The notes under the pieces: generated by a model
What the model was told of the DNA's origin: nothing
The model's database searches: none
What the model saw: the letters and a program-made list of their open reading frames with translations, nothing else
Shown: positions 1 to 5,016 of the stretch, in pieces
Position numbering within the stretch: the stretch's first letter is position 1
Layout of the letters: the number at the start of each line of letters is the position of its first letter
Program-made: the position numbers and the translations under genes
From: Actinomycetes bacterium
Lineage (GTDB): Bacteria > Actinomycetota > Thermoleophilia > Solirubrobacterales > Solirubrobacteraceae
NCBI GenBank assembly: GCA_023405705.1
Contig: JAEXXR010000158.1
Span: 1 to 5,016 of the forward strand
Reading direction: 5' to 3'
Length of the DNA stretch: 5,016 nt

Positions 1-254
1 GGTTCGTCATCTCCGAGGCGCTCGCGAACGTGGTGAAGCATGCCGACGCGACCCGGGCGCACGTCGCCGTCGAGGCGACCGCGGCCGGCCTGCGGATCGA
101 GGTCCGCGACGACGGTCGCGGCGGCGCGGCTGCCGCGGGCACCGGCCTGCGCGGCCTCGCCGACCGGCTCGACGTGCTGAACGGCACGCTGGCCGTCGAC
201 AGCCCGCCCGGCGGCGGCACGCGGATCGTCGCGGAGGTCCCGTGCGGGTCGTGA
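1..254 (+). CDS. Sensor histidine kinase, C-terminal ATPase end (5' partial)
   Basis: This is the last 83 codons of a two-component sensor kinase; the reading frame enters from the left edge and stops with TGA at 252-254. The visible part is the HATPase_c catalytic domain that binds ATP and phosphorylates the kinase's own histidine. An N-box with the EALANVVKHA pattern lies at about 15-44, a G1 box DDGRGG at about 108-125, and a G2 box GTGLRGLADRL at about 139-171. The chain ends with the GGGTRIVAEVP strand typical of this domain. The N-box style and the GLRGL...RL G2 box match NarL/DegS-type kinases (HisKA_3 class), which fits the NarL-type regulator that follows. The stop overlaps the regulator's start by 13 bases, implying co-transcription and probably translational coupling. 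The sensor, membrane segments and phospho-histidine lie outside the window, so the stimulus is unknown. Confidence 0.92.
   Translation, partial: FVISEALANVVKHADATRAHVAVEATAAGLRIEVRDDGRGGAAAAGTGLRGLADRLDVLNGTLAVDSPPGGGTRIVAEVPCGS
233..237 (+). promoter_or_regulatory. Ribosome binding site of the response regulator
   Basis: GGAGG lies inside the end of the kinase gene, four bases before the GTG start at 242. It supports that start. The same GGAGG plus four-base spacing recurs at the proposed CTG start of the sigma factor gene in this window. Confidence 0.7.
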
Positions 255-889
255 TCGGCGAGGACGAGACGCTCCTGCGCGAGGGGCTGTCGATGGTGCT
301 GGAGCGCGAGGGCTTCGAGGTCGTCGCGACCGCCTCCGACGGCGAGCAGCTCGCGATCGCCGCGCTCGACCACCGTCCCGACCTCGTCGTCACCGACATC
401 CGCATGCCGCCGACCCACGGCGACGAGGGCCTGCGCGCCGCGCTCGCGATCCGCGCCGCGCTGCCCGAGACGGCCGTCCTCGTCCTCTCCCAGCACGCGC
501 AGCGCCGCTATGCCGCCGAGCTGCTCGGCGACCGGCCGGCCGGCGTCGGCTACCTGCTGAAGCAGCGGATCGGCGAGCTCGACCAGTTCTGTGCCGACGT
601 GCGCCGCGTCTGCGCCGGCGGCACCGTGCTCGACCCCGAGCTGGTCGGGACGCTGCTCGGGCGCGCCCGGCCCGACGGCGACCCGCTCGACGCGCTCACC
701 GACCGCCAGCGCGACGTGCTCGCGCTGATGGCCGAGGGCCGCTCCAACGCCGCGATCGCCGAGCGGCTGGTGATCAGCGAGAAGGCCGTCGTCAAGCACG
801 TCTCCAACGTCTACGACCAGCTCGGCCTGAGCACCGACGCGGACGACCACCGGCGCGTGCTGGCGGTCGTCCGCTACCTGTCGCGGTAG
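242..889 (+). CDS. NarL/LuxR-family response regulator
   Basis: This 215-residue DNA-binding response regulator is the partner of the overlapping kinase. An N-terminal receiver domain (about 1-118) carries the acidic pair E7/D8, phospho-acceptor D52 in VVTDIRMP, switch residue S83 in LVLSQH, and K107 after GYLL. A C-terminal GerE/LuxR helix-turn-helix (about 150-212) has the LTDRQRDVLALMAEGRSN opening and a recognition-helix region around SEKAVVKHVSNVYDQLGL. Length and layout are normal for the NarL family. The GTG start at 242 is chosen because it gives the standard MRVVIGEDE beginning and has GGAGG at 233-237, four bases upstream. All 23 arginines use CGN codons. Target genes cannot be read from the sequence; the facing GH28-like gene is a neighbour, not a shown target. 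Confidence 0.96.
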   Translation: MRVVIGEDETLLREGLSMVLEREGFEVVATASDGEQLAIAALDHRPDLVVTDIRMPPTHGDEGLRAALAIRAALPETAVLVLSQHAQRRYAAELLGDRPAGVGYLLKQRIGELDQFCADVRRVCAGGTVLDPELVGTLLGRARPDGDPLDALTDRQRDVLALMAEGRSNAAIAERLVISEKAVVKHVSNVYDQLGLSTDADDHRRVLAVVRYLSR

Positions 890-898
890 ACGGGCCGG

Positions 899-929
899 CG
901 GGCGGGCGCGTCCCGCGCGCGCCCGCCCG
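899..929. terminator. GC hairpin between convergent genes
   Basis: A perfect 12-bp inverted repeat (899-910 with 918-929, arm cgggcgggcgcg) encloses a 7-base loop. A G-T and a G-C pair can extend it outward at 898/930 and 897/931. It begins 10 bases after the regulator stop and lies 22 bases past the stop of the opposing GH28-like gene, the expected place for a shared bidirectional terminator. There is no T-run on either side, so it is not a classical intrinsic terminator. Actinobacteria often use such U-less hairpins, but termination here is inferred. Confidence 0.6.
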
Positions 930-950
930 TCACAGCGCCCGCCGCACGAC

Positions 951-2993
951 CTAGTCGACCAGCAGCGCGTCGAACGCCACCCACGTCCCGCTCGACGCGG
1001 CGTTCTTCGTCCCGGTCACGGTCAGCTTGATCGTGTGTCTGCCGTACGGCAGCACGCCGGTGTCGAAGACCTGCTGGGCCCATCTGCTCGAGGCCGCGTA
1101 GAGGTCGACGTTGACGGGCGTCCCGCCGTCGACCGAGACCGACGCGATCCCGTAGCCCGGCTGCCTGGGCGCGATCACCCTGCCGCGCGTGCCGGTGAAG
1201 GGGATCGTGATCGTGTTGCCGGCGCCGTTGTCGTGGTGGTGGGTGCCGCCCATGTCGGCGCCCCAGTCGCGACCCCACGTGCCGACGGTCCGCAGCGACG
1301 GGTCCTCGTTGCCGACGACCTGGCCGCGCAGCTCGACGTCGTCGATCAGCGCCCAGCCGCTCGTCGCGGTGCCGCGGTCGATGCCGAGATGGACGCGACC
1401 GCAGCTGCTCGTCACCGTGATCGGCAGCGAGACGCGTCTCGCGGTCGTGTTGGAGACGGTCGTCTGCGCGAGCGTCGTGTTCGTGCAGGTGTCGTGGGCG
1501 TAGAGGCGGAACGGCTGGCCGCTCGTCACGACGGTCGCGTCGAGCGTGTATCTGGCCGAGCCGGAGACGCCGGCGAGCGGCAGCCCGAGGTCGGCCGCGC
1601 TCTCCAGCCCGAGGCCCTGCACGAGGCTGGTCGTGGCGGTGCCGTTCGGCAGCACGAAGCCGGCCCAGCCGCTGCCGAGCGCTCTCAGCGCCGTGCCGGC
1701 CGCCGCCGGCAGTCTGGTCGGGTCGTTCGTCGCCCCGCCGACGCCGCCGATCGACCACCACGCCGTGCCGGTCCGCTCGAAGTCGCCGTTCAGCACCGAC
1801 GGGCTGTTTCTGATCGTCCCCGGCGCGCCGGTCAGGCCGCCGAAGGTCGAGTCGGTGAAGGTCGCGCCGACCCAGGTCGGGAAGTGCGGGATTCTGTTTC
1901 TCGAGGTGAAGGTGTTGTTCCACATCGAGAAGCGCGTCATCGGCGACTGGTCGCCTCGATCGGTGTCCTGGAAGTATCTTCTGGTGCCTCTCCACGGGTT
2001 GTCGCAGCGGCAGTCGACCGCCTGCGCGACGTCGGCTATGAACGTGTTGTCGTGGATCGAGACGTCGGATATCTCGACGTTGCGCTGGTCGGGGTCGAGG
2101 CTGCCCCACGGGATCAGCGTGAAGGCGTTCTGCTCGCCGAAGTCGCGCACCTCGTTGTTGGCGATCTCGATGTAGCGCGCGGCGCCGCCGATCTCGGGCG
2201 CGCGCCACGGCCCGGTGAAGCGCGGGTCGCCGTAGGAGACGGCGATGTAGAGGCCGTCGTCACCCGCGTCGATGTGGTTGTAGAGGACCTTGACGTGCTG
2301 GGAGCCGGTGATGTTGACGCCGTCGCTGCCGAGGCTCCCAGCCTTCGAGTTGAGGTACGTGCCGGTGATGTTGCAGTGGTCGGCGCGGACCAGCGTGATG
2401 TTGAAGCCGATCACGTTCTGCGTCGTGACGTTGTTGATCCAGCAGCCGTCGACGTCGCGGAAGCCGATCGCGTCGAGGCGGATGTTGAAGCCGGGGCTGG
2501 CCGCGACGCCCATCTCGATCGTCCCTCTGCCGCTCGTCGTCAGCGTCACGTTGCTGGCGTCGGCGGCGAAGACGAACGGCTGGTTGTGGAAGGCGGTCGA
2601 GTCCCAGTTGAGGTTGGAGCCGGGGACGTCCTGGCCGAGCATCGGTGGCGTGTCGTAGTGGGTGACGTCGAGGCTCTGTCTGAGGATCCCGTCGAGCTGG
2701 AAGACGACGTTCGACTTCAGCCGGATCCCGCCGGTCAGGAACGTTCTGCCGGCCGGGACGAGGACGGTGCCGCCGCCGGCCGCTGAGGCGTCGTCGATCG
2801 CCTGCTGGATCGCGAGGCGGTCGTTCGTGACGCCGTTCCCTCTGGCCGAGTAGGGCGCGGCGGTCACGTCGTAGGTTCTGGCGGCGGCGAGCGCCGGCAG
2901 GGCGAGGCAGGCGAGTGCGGCGAGCAGCGCGGCGACGAGCGCACGGGCGAGCGCCCCGCCGTGGCCGCGCGAACGCGGGCGATGCAGGTGCAT
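951..2993 (-). CDS. Secreted GH28-like (pectate lyase superfamily) beta-helix protein with two C-terminal beta-sandwich modules
   Basis: This 680-residue protein is probably an exported enzyme acting on pectin-like or other acidic polysaccharides. Residues 1-38 form a signal peptide: an Arg/His-rich N-region, hydrophobic core at about 18-36, and likely cleavage near ALA-AA-R39. Residues 40-395 match the GH28/pectate-lyase-3 beta-helix: the opening YDVTAAPYSARGNGVTND, the GGGTVLVPAGRTFLTG strand, and FHNQPFVFAADASNVTLT. D224 and the D245/D246 pair are spaced 21 residues apart, as in polygalacturonase catalytic aspartates. The usual GHG histidine and RIK motifs are not seen. Residues about 400-556 (NGDFE opening, DDVEL close) look like a CBM4/9-type jelly roll. 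Residues about 565-680 (GTWGRDW, HTIKLTVTGTK, DALLVD) are a second beta-sandwich found on secreted glycosidases. The ATG at 2993 is chosen over in-frame starts at 3092 and 3050 because it directly precedes the signal peptide and has GGGGAGA seven bases upstream. Nineteen of 45 arginines are AGA/AGG, unlike its neighbours. The substrate is unknown. Confidence 0.85.
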   Translation of the reverse strand: MHLHRPRSRGHGGALARALVAALLAALACLALPALAAARTYDVTAAPYSARGNGVTNDRLAIQQAIDDASAAGGGTVLVPAGRTFLTGGIRLKSNVVFQLDGILRQSLDVTHYDTPPMLGQDVPGSNLNWDSTAFHNQPFVFAADASNVTLTTSGRGTIEMGVAASPGFNIRLDAIGFRDVDGCWINNVTTQNVIGFNITLVRADHCNITGTYLNSKAGSLGSDGVNITGSQHVKVLYNHIDAGDDGLYIAVSYGDPRFTGPWRAPEIGGAARYIEIANNEVRDFGEQNAFTLIPWGSLDPDQRNVEISDVSIHDNTFIADVAQAVDCRCDNPWRGTRRYFQDTDRGDQSPMTRFSMWNNTFTSRNRIPHFPTWVGATFTDSTFGGLTGAPGTIRNSPSVLNGDFERTGTAWWSIGGVGGATNDPTRLPAAAGTALRALGSGWAGFVLPNGTATTSLVQGLGLESAADLGLPLAGVSGSARYTLDATVVTSGQPFRLYAHDTCTNTTLAQTTVSNTTARRVSLPITVTSSCGRVHLGIDRGTATSGWALIDDVELRGQVVGNEDPSLRTVGTWGRDWGADMGGTHHHDNGAGNTITIPFTGTRGRVIAPRQPGYGIASVSVDGGTPVNVDLYAASSRWAQQVFDTGVLPYGRHTIKLTVTGTKNAASSGTWVAFDALLVD

Positions 2994-3092
2994 TGCGTGA
3001 TCTCCCCAACACGACGGCGATGTGGGCCGCGGGACACGAGGGCGCGCCATCGCATCACCGCCCCCGGCGACGGCGCTAGCCTGCCATAGCAT
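2994..3092 (-). other. Leader region between sigma factor and GH28-like genes
   Basis: These 99 bases separate two genes on the same strand. They hold the -10 region and ribosome binding site described separately. No strong hairpin follows the sigma stop, so some read-through from the sigma operon into the GH28-like gene is possible. Only weak structure is visible: a GCTAGC palindrome at 3075-3080 and a 6-bp GCGATG/CATCGC pairing with a loop of roughly 30 bases. Confidence 0.5.
3001..3007 (-). promoter_or_regulatory. Ribosome binding site deciding the GH28-like start
   Basis: On the minus strand GGGGAGA lies seven bases before the ATG at 2993. The in-frame alternatives at 3050 and 3092 have no comparable purine-rich site, and using them would place about 20-33 extra residues before the signal peptide. 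This favours the 680-residue product. Confidence 0.65.
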
Positions 3093-3106
3093 CTAGTCCA
3101 TGTCAA
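3078..3106 (-). promoter_or_regulatory. Candidate housekeeping-type promoter of the GH28-like gene
   Basis: A perfect TTGACA (-35) lies at 3101-3106 on the minus strand. It is followed by a 17-base spacer and CAGGCT at 3078-3083, which keeps only the A and final T of the actinobacterial TANNNT -10 pattern. The -35 overlaps the last codons of the sigma factor gene (Phe-Asp-Met). A start near 3070 would give a leader of about 77 bases. The -35 is convincing and the -10 is weak. Confidence 0.4.
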
Positions 3107-4439
3107 AGTGGGACAACCGCGCCTCCAGGAACGCCTGCTCGGCCTCGTTCGCGGTCAGCGCGAGCGCGGCGCGGTAGGCGTCGGCGGCCTCGGCGTGGCG
3201 GCCGAGGCGGCTGAGCAGCTCGGCGCGCGTCGAGTGCAGGTAGCGGTAGCCGGCGAGGCGGCCGTCGGCCTCGACCGCGTCGACCTCCGCCAGCCCCGCC
3301 GCCGGCCCGTCGACCGCGGCGACCGCGACCGCGCGGTTGAGCGCGACGACCGGCGAGGGCCAGACGCGCAGCAGCGCGTCGTACAGCTCGACGATCTGCG
3401 GCCAGTCGGTCTCGGCATGACTCGGCGCCTGCGCGTGCAGCGCCGCGATCGCCGCCTGCAGCGTGAAGCGGCCGGCCGGCCCCACCTTCAGCGCGGCGAC
3501 GATCAGCCGGTCGGCCTCCGCGATCTCGTCGCGGTCCCAGCGCGCGCGGTCCTGCTCCTCCAGGCGGAGCAGGCGCCCGTCCGCGTCGGTGCGGGTCGCG
3601 CGGCGGGCGCGGTGGACGAGCACGAGCGCGAGCAGGCCGGCCGTCTCCGGCTCCTGCGGCAGCAGCGCGTGGAGCGTGCGCGCGAGGTCGAGCGCCCGGT
3701 CGGCGAGGTCGTCGCGCACGAGCCGCTCGCCGGTCGGCGCGGCGTGCGCGGTCGCGGCGAGCAGATGGACGACCGTCAGCGCCGCGTCGAGCCGCTCCGG
3801 CAGCTCCTCTGGCGCCGGCACCGCGTAGGGGATGCCGGCGGCGGCGATCTTCTTCTTCGCGCGCGTGATCCGCGCCGCCATCGTCGGCTCGGAGACCAGG
3901 AAGGCGTGCGCGACGTCGGGGGTCGCGACGCCGCAGACCAGCCGCAGCGTCAGCGCCACCTGCGCCTCCCGCGCCAGCGCCGGGTGGCAGCAGGTGAAGA
4001 CGAGCCGGAGGTGATCGTCGGGGATCGCGTCGGCCGGGTCCCCCTCGCCGAACTGGTCGTCGTTTCCGCCGCCGGCGCCTGCTCCGCCCGTCGCGCAGCC
4101 TCCCGCGCCAGCCGGCACGCGACCGGACGCGCCGAGGCCAACCGGCGGTCGAGGCCCCGCGGGCTCCTCCCGCTCGATCAGCAGCGGCAGCTTGCGCTCC
4201 AGCGTCCGGCCGCGCGCGAGCGCGTTGAGCGCGATCCGCCGCGCGACCGTCGTCAGCCAGGCGCCGGGCCGAGCCGGCACGCCGTCACGCTCCCAGGCGG
4301 AGAGCGCGGTCACGTACGCCTCCTGCACGCTCTCCTCCGCGAGGTCGAGGTCGCGCACGACGCGCACCGTCGCGGCGAGCACGAAGGCCCACTCGCGCCG
4401 GTGCGCCTCGGCGACCGCGGCTGCGACGGCGCCGCTCAG
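3093..4439 (-). CDS. ECF42-type RNA polymerase sigma factor with C-terminal TPR-like extension
   Basis: This extracytoplasmic-function sigma factor redirects RNA polymerase to its own promoters. The product is 448 residues from the proposed start. Region 2 covers about residues 5-80 (VRDLDLAEESVQEAY, then GVPARPGAWLTTVARRIALN). A Gly/Ala-rich linker runs from about 92 to 138. Region 4 covers about 140-198 (IPDDHLRLVFTCCHPALA, then FLVSEPTMAARITRAKKKI). A helical extension of about 245 residues follows, with the WPQIVELYDALL and NRAVAVA segments typical of the ECF42 group, whose C-terminus is described as TPR-like. That group is known to sit beside DGPF proteins, as here, and has no classical anti-sigma factor. 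A conventional GTG exists at 4382 but drops the N-terminal helix (SGAVAAAVAEAHRREWAF) of region 2. No ATG, GTG or TTG occurs in frame between 4382 and the DGPF stop. I therefore choose CTG at 4437-4439, which overlaps that stop as CTGA. Family call is firm; the start is moderate. Confidence 0.93.
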   Translation of the reverse strand: MSGAVAAAVAEAHRREWAFVLAATVRVVRDLDLAEESVQEAYVTALSAWERDGVPARPGAWLTTVARRIALNALARGRTLERKLPLLIEREEPAGPRPPVGLGASGRVPAGAGGCATGGAGAGGGNDDQFGEGDPADAIPDDHLRLVFTCCHPALAREAQVALTLRLVCGVATPDVAHAFLVSEPTMAARITRAKKKIAAAGIPYAVPAPEELPERLDAALTVVHLLAATAHAAPTGERLVRDDLADRALDLARTLHALLPQEPETAGLLALVLVHRARRATRTDADGRLLRLEEQDRARWDRDEIAEADRLIVAALKVGPAGRFTLQAAIAALHAQAPSHAETDWPQIVELYDALLRVWPSPVVALNRAVAVAAVDGPAAGLAEVDAVEADGRLAGYRYLHSTRAELLSRLGRHAEAADAYRAALALTANEAEQAFLEARLSHFDMD

Positions 4440-4777
4440 GATCCCTCCAGCACCTGGAAGTCGACGAGCGGCCGCACTTCGACGCCGCCGTCCACGATCG
4501 GCGTCAGCTTCGCCAGCGCGAGCGCGTGGTCGAGGTCGCGCGCCTCGATGACGAAGAGGCCGCCGAGCTCCTCCTTCGTCTCGATGAAGGGGCCGTCGGT
4601 GAGCAGGTCTCCGCGGATCGAGGTCGCGGTCGTCTGGTCGCGCAGCGCCAGCCCGGCGACGATCCGGCCGCCGAGCGCCTCGACCTTCCCCGGCATCGCG
4701 ATGTGCCCGTCCATCACCTCTCTCGGCAGCTCCTCCGGGGGGACGCGCTCGTAGAGCAGGACTGCGTACTGGGGCAT
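4436..4777 (-). CDS. YCII-related DGPF-domain protein
   Basis: This 113-residue cytoplasmic protein belongs to the YCII/DGPF family (dimeric alpha-beta barrel, ferredoxin-like fold). The strand MPQYAVLLYE opens the domain; H25 sits where family members carry a conserved histidine. The signature DGPF is at 61-64, followed by IETKEELGGLFVIEA (65-79) and the ending GGVEVRPLVDF. Length is typical. The reaction is unknown for the family. Its conserved pairing with ECF42 sigma factors suggests a role in, or under, that sigma factor's response. The ATG at 4777 is preferred over an upstream GTG (4888), because it starts exactly at the domain, overlaps the SRPBCC stop by one base (TGATG), and has GGAGG about ten bases upstream. 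Its stop overlaps the probable CTG start of the sigma gene. Confidence 0.94.
   Translation of the reverse strand: MPQYAVLLYERVPPEELPREVMDGHIAMPGKVEALGGRIVAGLALRDQTTATSIRGDLLTDGPFIETKEELGGLFVIEARDLDHALALAKLTPIVDGGVEVRPLVDFQVLEGS
4444..4448 (-). promoter_or_regulatory. Ribosome binding site supporting a CTG start of the sigma factor
   Basis: GGAGG on the minus strand, within the last codons of the DGPF gene, ends four bases before the CTG at 4439. The response regulator gene in this window has the same GGAGG and the same four-base spacing before its GTG. The next possible start, GTG at 4382, is preceded only by a weak GCGAG. Confidence 0.5.
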
Positions 4778-5016
4778 CAGGCCACCGCCTCCGTCGTCGT
4801 GATCCACTCCTTCCATGCCCGCTCGGCCGCGGCCGCGTCGGCGGCGGGGTCGAACAGGTGCAGCGCGACCGTCGAGGGGTCGCCCCACGACTCGCGACCG
4901 TACACGCGGAAGAGGAGGTCGTCGCCGCGCACGCCGAGGAAGGCGGGCGTGGCGTAGTCGACGACGCCCTCGATCGCCGGCAGCCCCGGCGCCGCCAGCC
5001 GCACGCGGTCGCCGAC
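4777..5016 (-). CDS. SRPBCC/AHSA1-like domain protein, C-terminal part (5' partial)
   Basis: The last 79 codons of a gene that enters from the right edge and stops with TGA at 4777-4779. The visible chain has beta strands (VRLAAPGLPAIEGVVDYA, then AFLGVRGDDLLFRVYGR) followed by WGDPSTVALHLF. It ends in an amphipathic helix (AAAAERAWKEWI), as in the helix-grip fold of SRPBCC/AHSA1-like proteins, which bind hydrophobic ligands. SRPBCC genes are common companions of DGPF genes and ECF sigma factors in actinobacteria. The one-base overlap with the DGPF start marks them as one operon whose promoter lies outside the window. A GTG at 5004 could be mistaken for a start, but the frame and fold continue upstream past the edge. 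Family assignment rests on overall resemblance and the ligand is unknown. Confidence 0.65.
   Translation of the reverse strand, partial: VGDRVRLAAPGLPAIEGVVDYATPAFLGVRGDDLLFRVYGRESWGDPSTVALHLFDPAADAAAAERAWKEWITTTEAVA

Noticed and set aside
1035..2786. A long open frame on the plus strand antisense to the GH28-like gene.
   Set aside because: Its translation is Arg/Asp/Val-rich low-complexity sequence with no recognisable domain. It is the usual mirror frame of a GC-rich gene, while the minus strand encodes a convincing secreted protein.
2907..2993. The GH28-like protein as a lipoprotein, based on a cysteine (C29) in the signal peptide.
   Set aside because: The residues before it (Ala-Leu-Ala) do not fit a lipobox with Leu at -3. 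The cysteine lies within the hydrophobic core, and a better type I cleavage site follows it.
2994..3092. Control of the GH28-like gene by the adjacent ECF42-type sigma factor.
   Set aside because: From memory, the -35 motif reported for ECF42 is close to TGTCGA, and I find no such motif in this leader. The visible element looks like a housekeeping promoter. Adjacency alone is not enough.
2994..3092. A riboswitch or structured regulatory RNA in the leader.
   Set aside because: Only short, weak pairings are present (a 6-bp stem with a long loop, a GCTAGC palindrome). GC-rich DNA gives these by chance.
3108..4754. A long open frame on the plus strand across the sigma factor and DGPF genes.
   Set aside because: It spans two real overlapping genes on the other strand and has an arginine-rich, domain-free translation.
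1..5016. CRISPR arrays, insertion sequences, tRNA or rRNA genes, attachment sites.
   Set aside because: No spaced direct repeats, transposase-like frames, terminal inverted repeats, or RNA gene signatures were seen. The window is almost fully occupied by protein-coding genes.

Overview
The window looks like the chromosome of a very GC-rich actinobacterium. It has NarL-type two-component genes, an ECF42-type sigma factor with a DGPF partner, a secreted pectinase-like protein, GC-saturated third codon positions and GTG starts. The general flavour resembles soil Thermoleophilia such as Conexibacter or Solirubrobacter. That placement is inference from style and gene content only.

Layout. Bases 1-889 (+) hold the end of a sensor histidine kinase overlapped by its NarL/LuxR-type response regulator. 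Bases 890-950 are a short convergent junction dominated by a perfect 12-bp GC hairpin. Bases 951-2993 (-) encode a secreted GH28-like right-handed beta-helix protein with two C-terminal beta-sandwich modules. Bases 2994-3092 are a 99-base leader that probably carries the promoter and ribosome binding site of the GH28 gene. Bases 3093-5016 (-) are a tightly packed operon read right to left: an SRPBCC/AHSA1-like protein (5' end outside the window), a DGPF/YCII-domain protein, and an ECF42-type sigma factor with a long helical C-terminal extension. Adjacent operon genes overlap by 1 and 4 bases.

How the genes relate. The kinase and regulator form a phosphorelay whose stimulus is not visible because the sensor part lies off the window. 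The sigma factor and DGPF protein are the well-known ECF42 pairing, here with an SRPBCC gene ahead of them. The GH28-like gene follows the sigma operon on the same strand but appears to have its own promoter, whose -35 box lies over the last sigma codons. Nothing in the sequence shows that either regulator controls it.

Most notable points: the sigma factor seems to start at a CTG codon inside a CTGA stop/start overlap. The GH28-like gene uses AGA/AGG for 19 of its 45 arginines, while the response regulator (0 of 23) and sigma factor (0 of 44) use none. The GH28 fold keeps its three catalytic aspartates but lacks the usual histidine and RIK signatures. No clearly new multi-gene system is evident.
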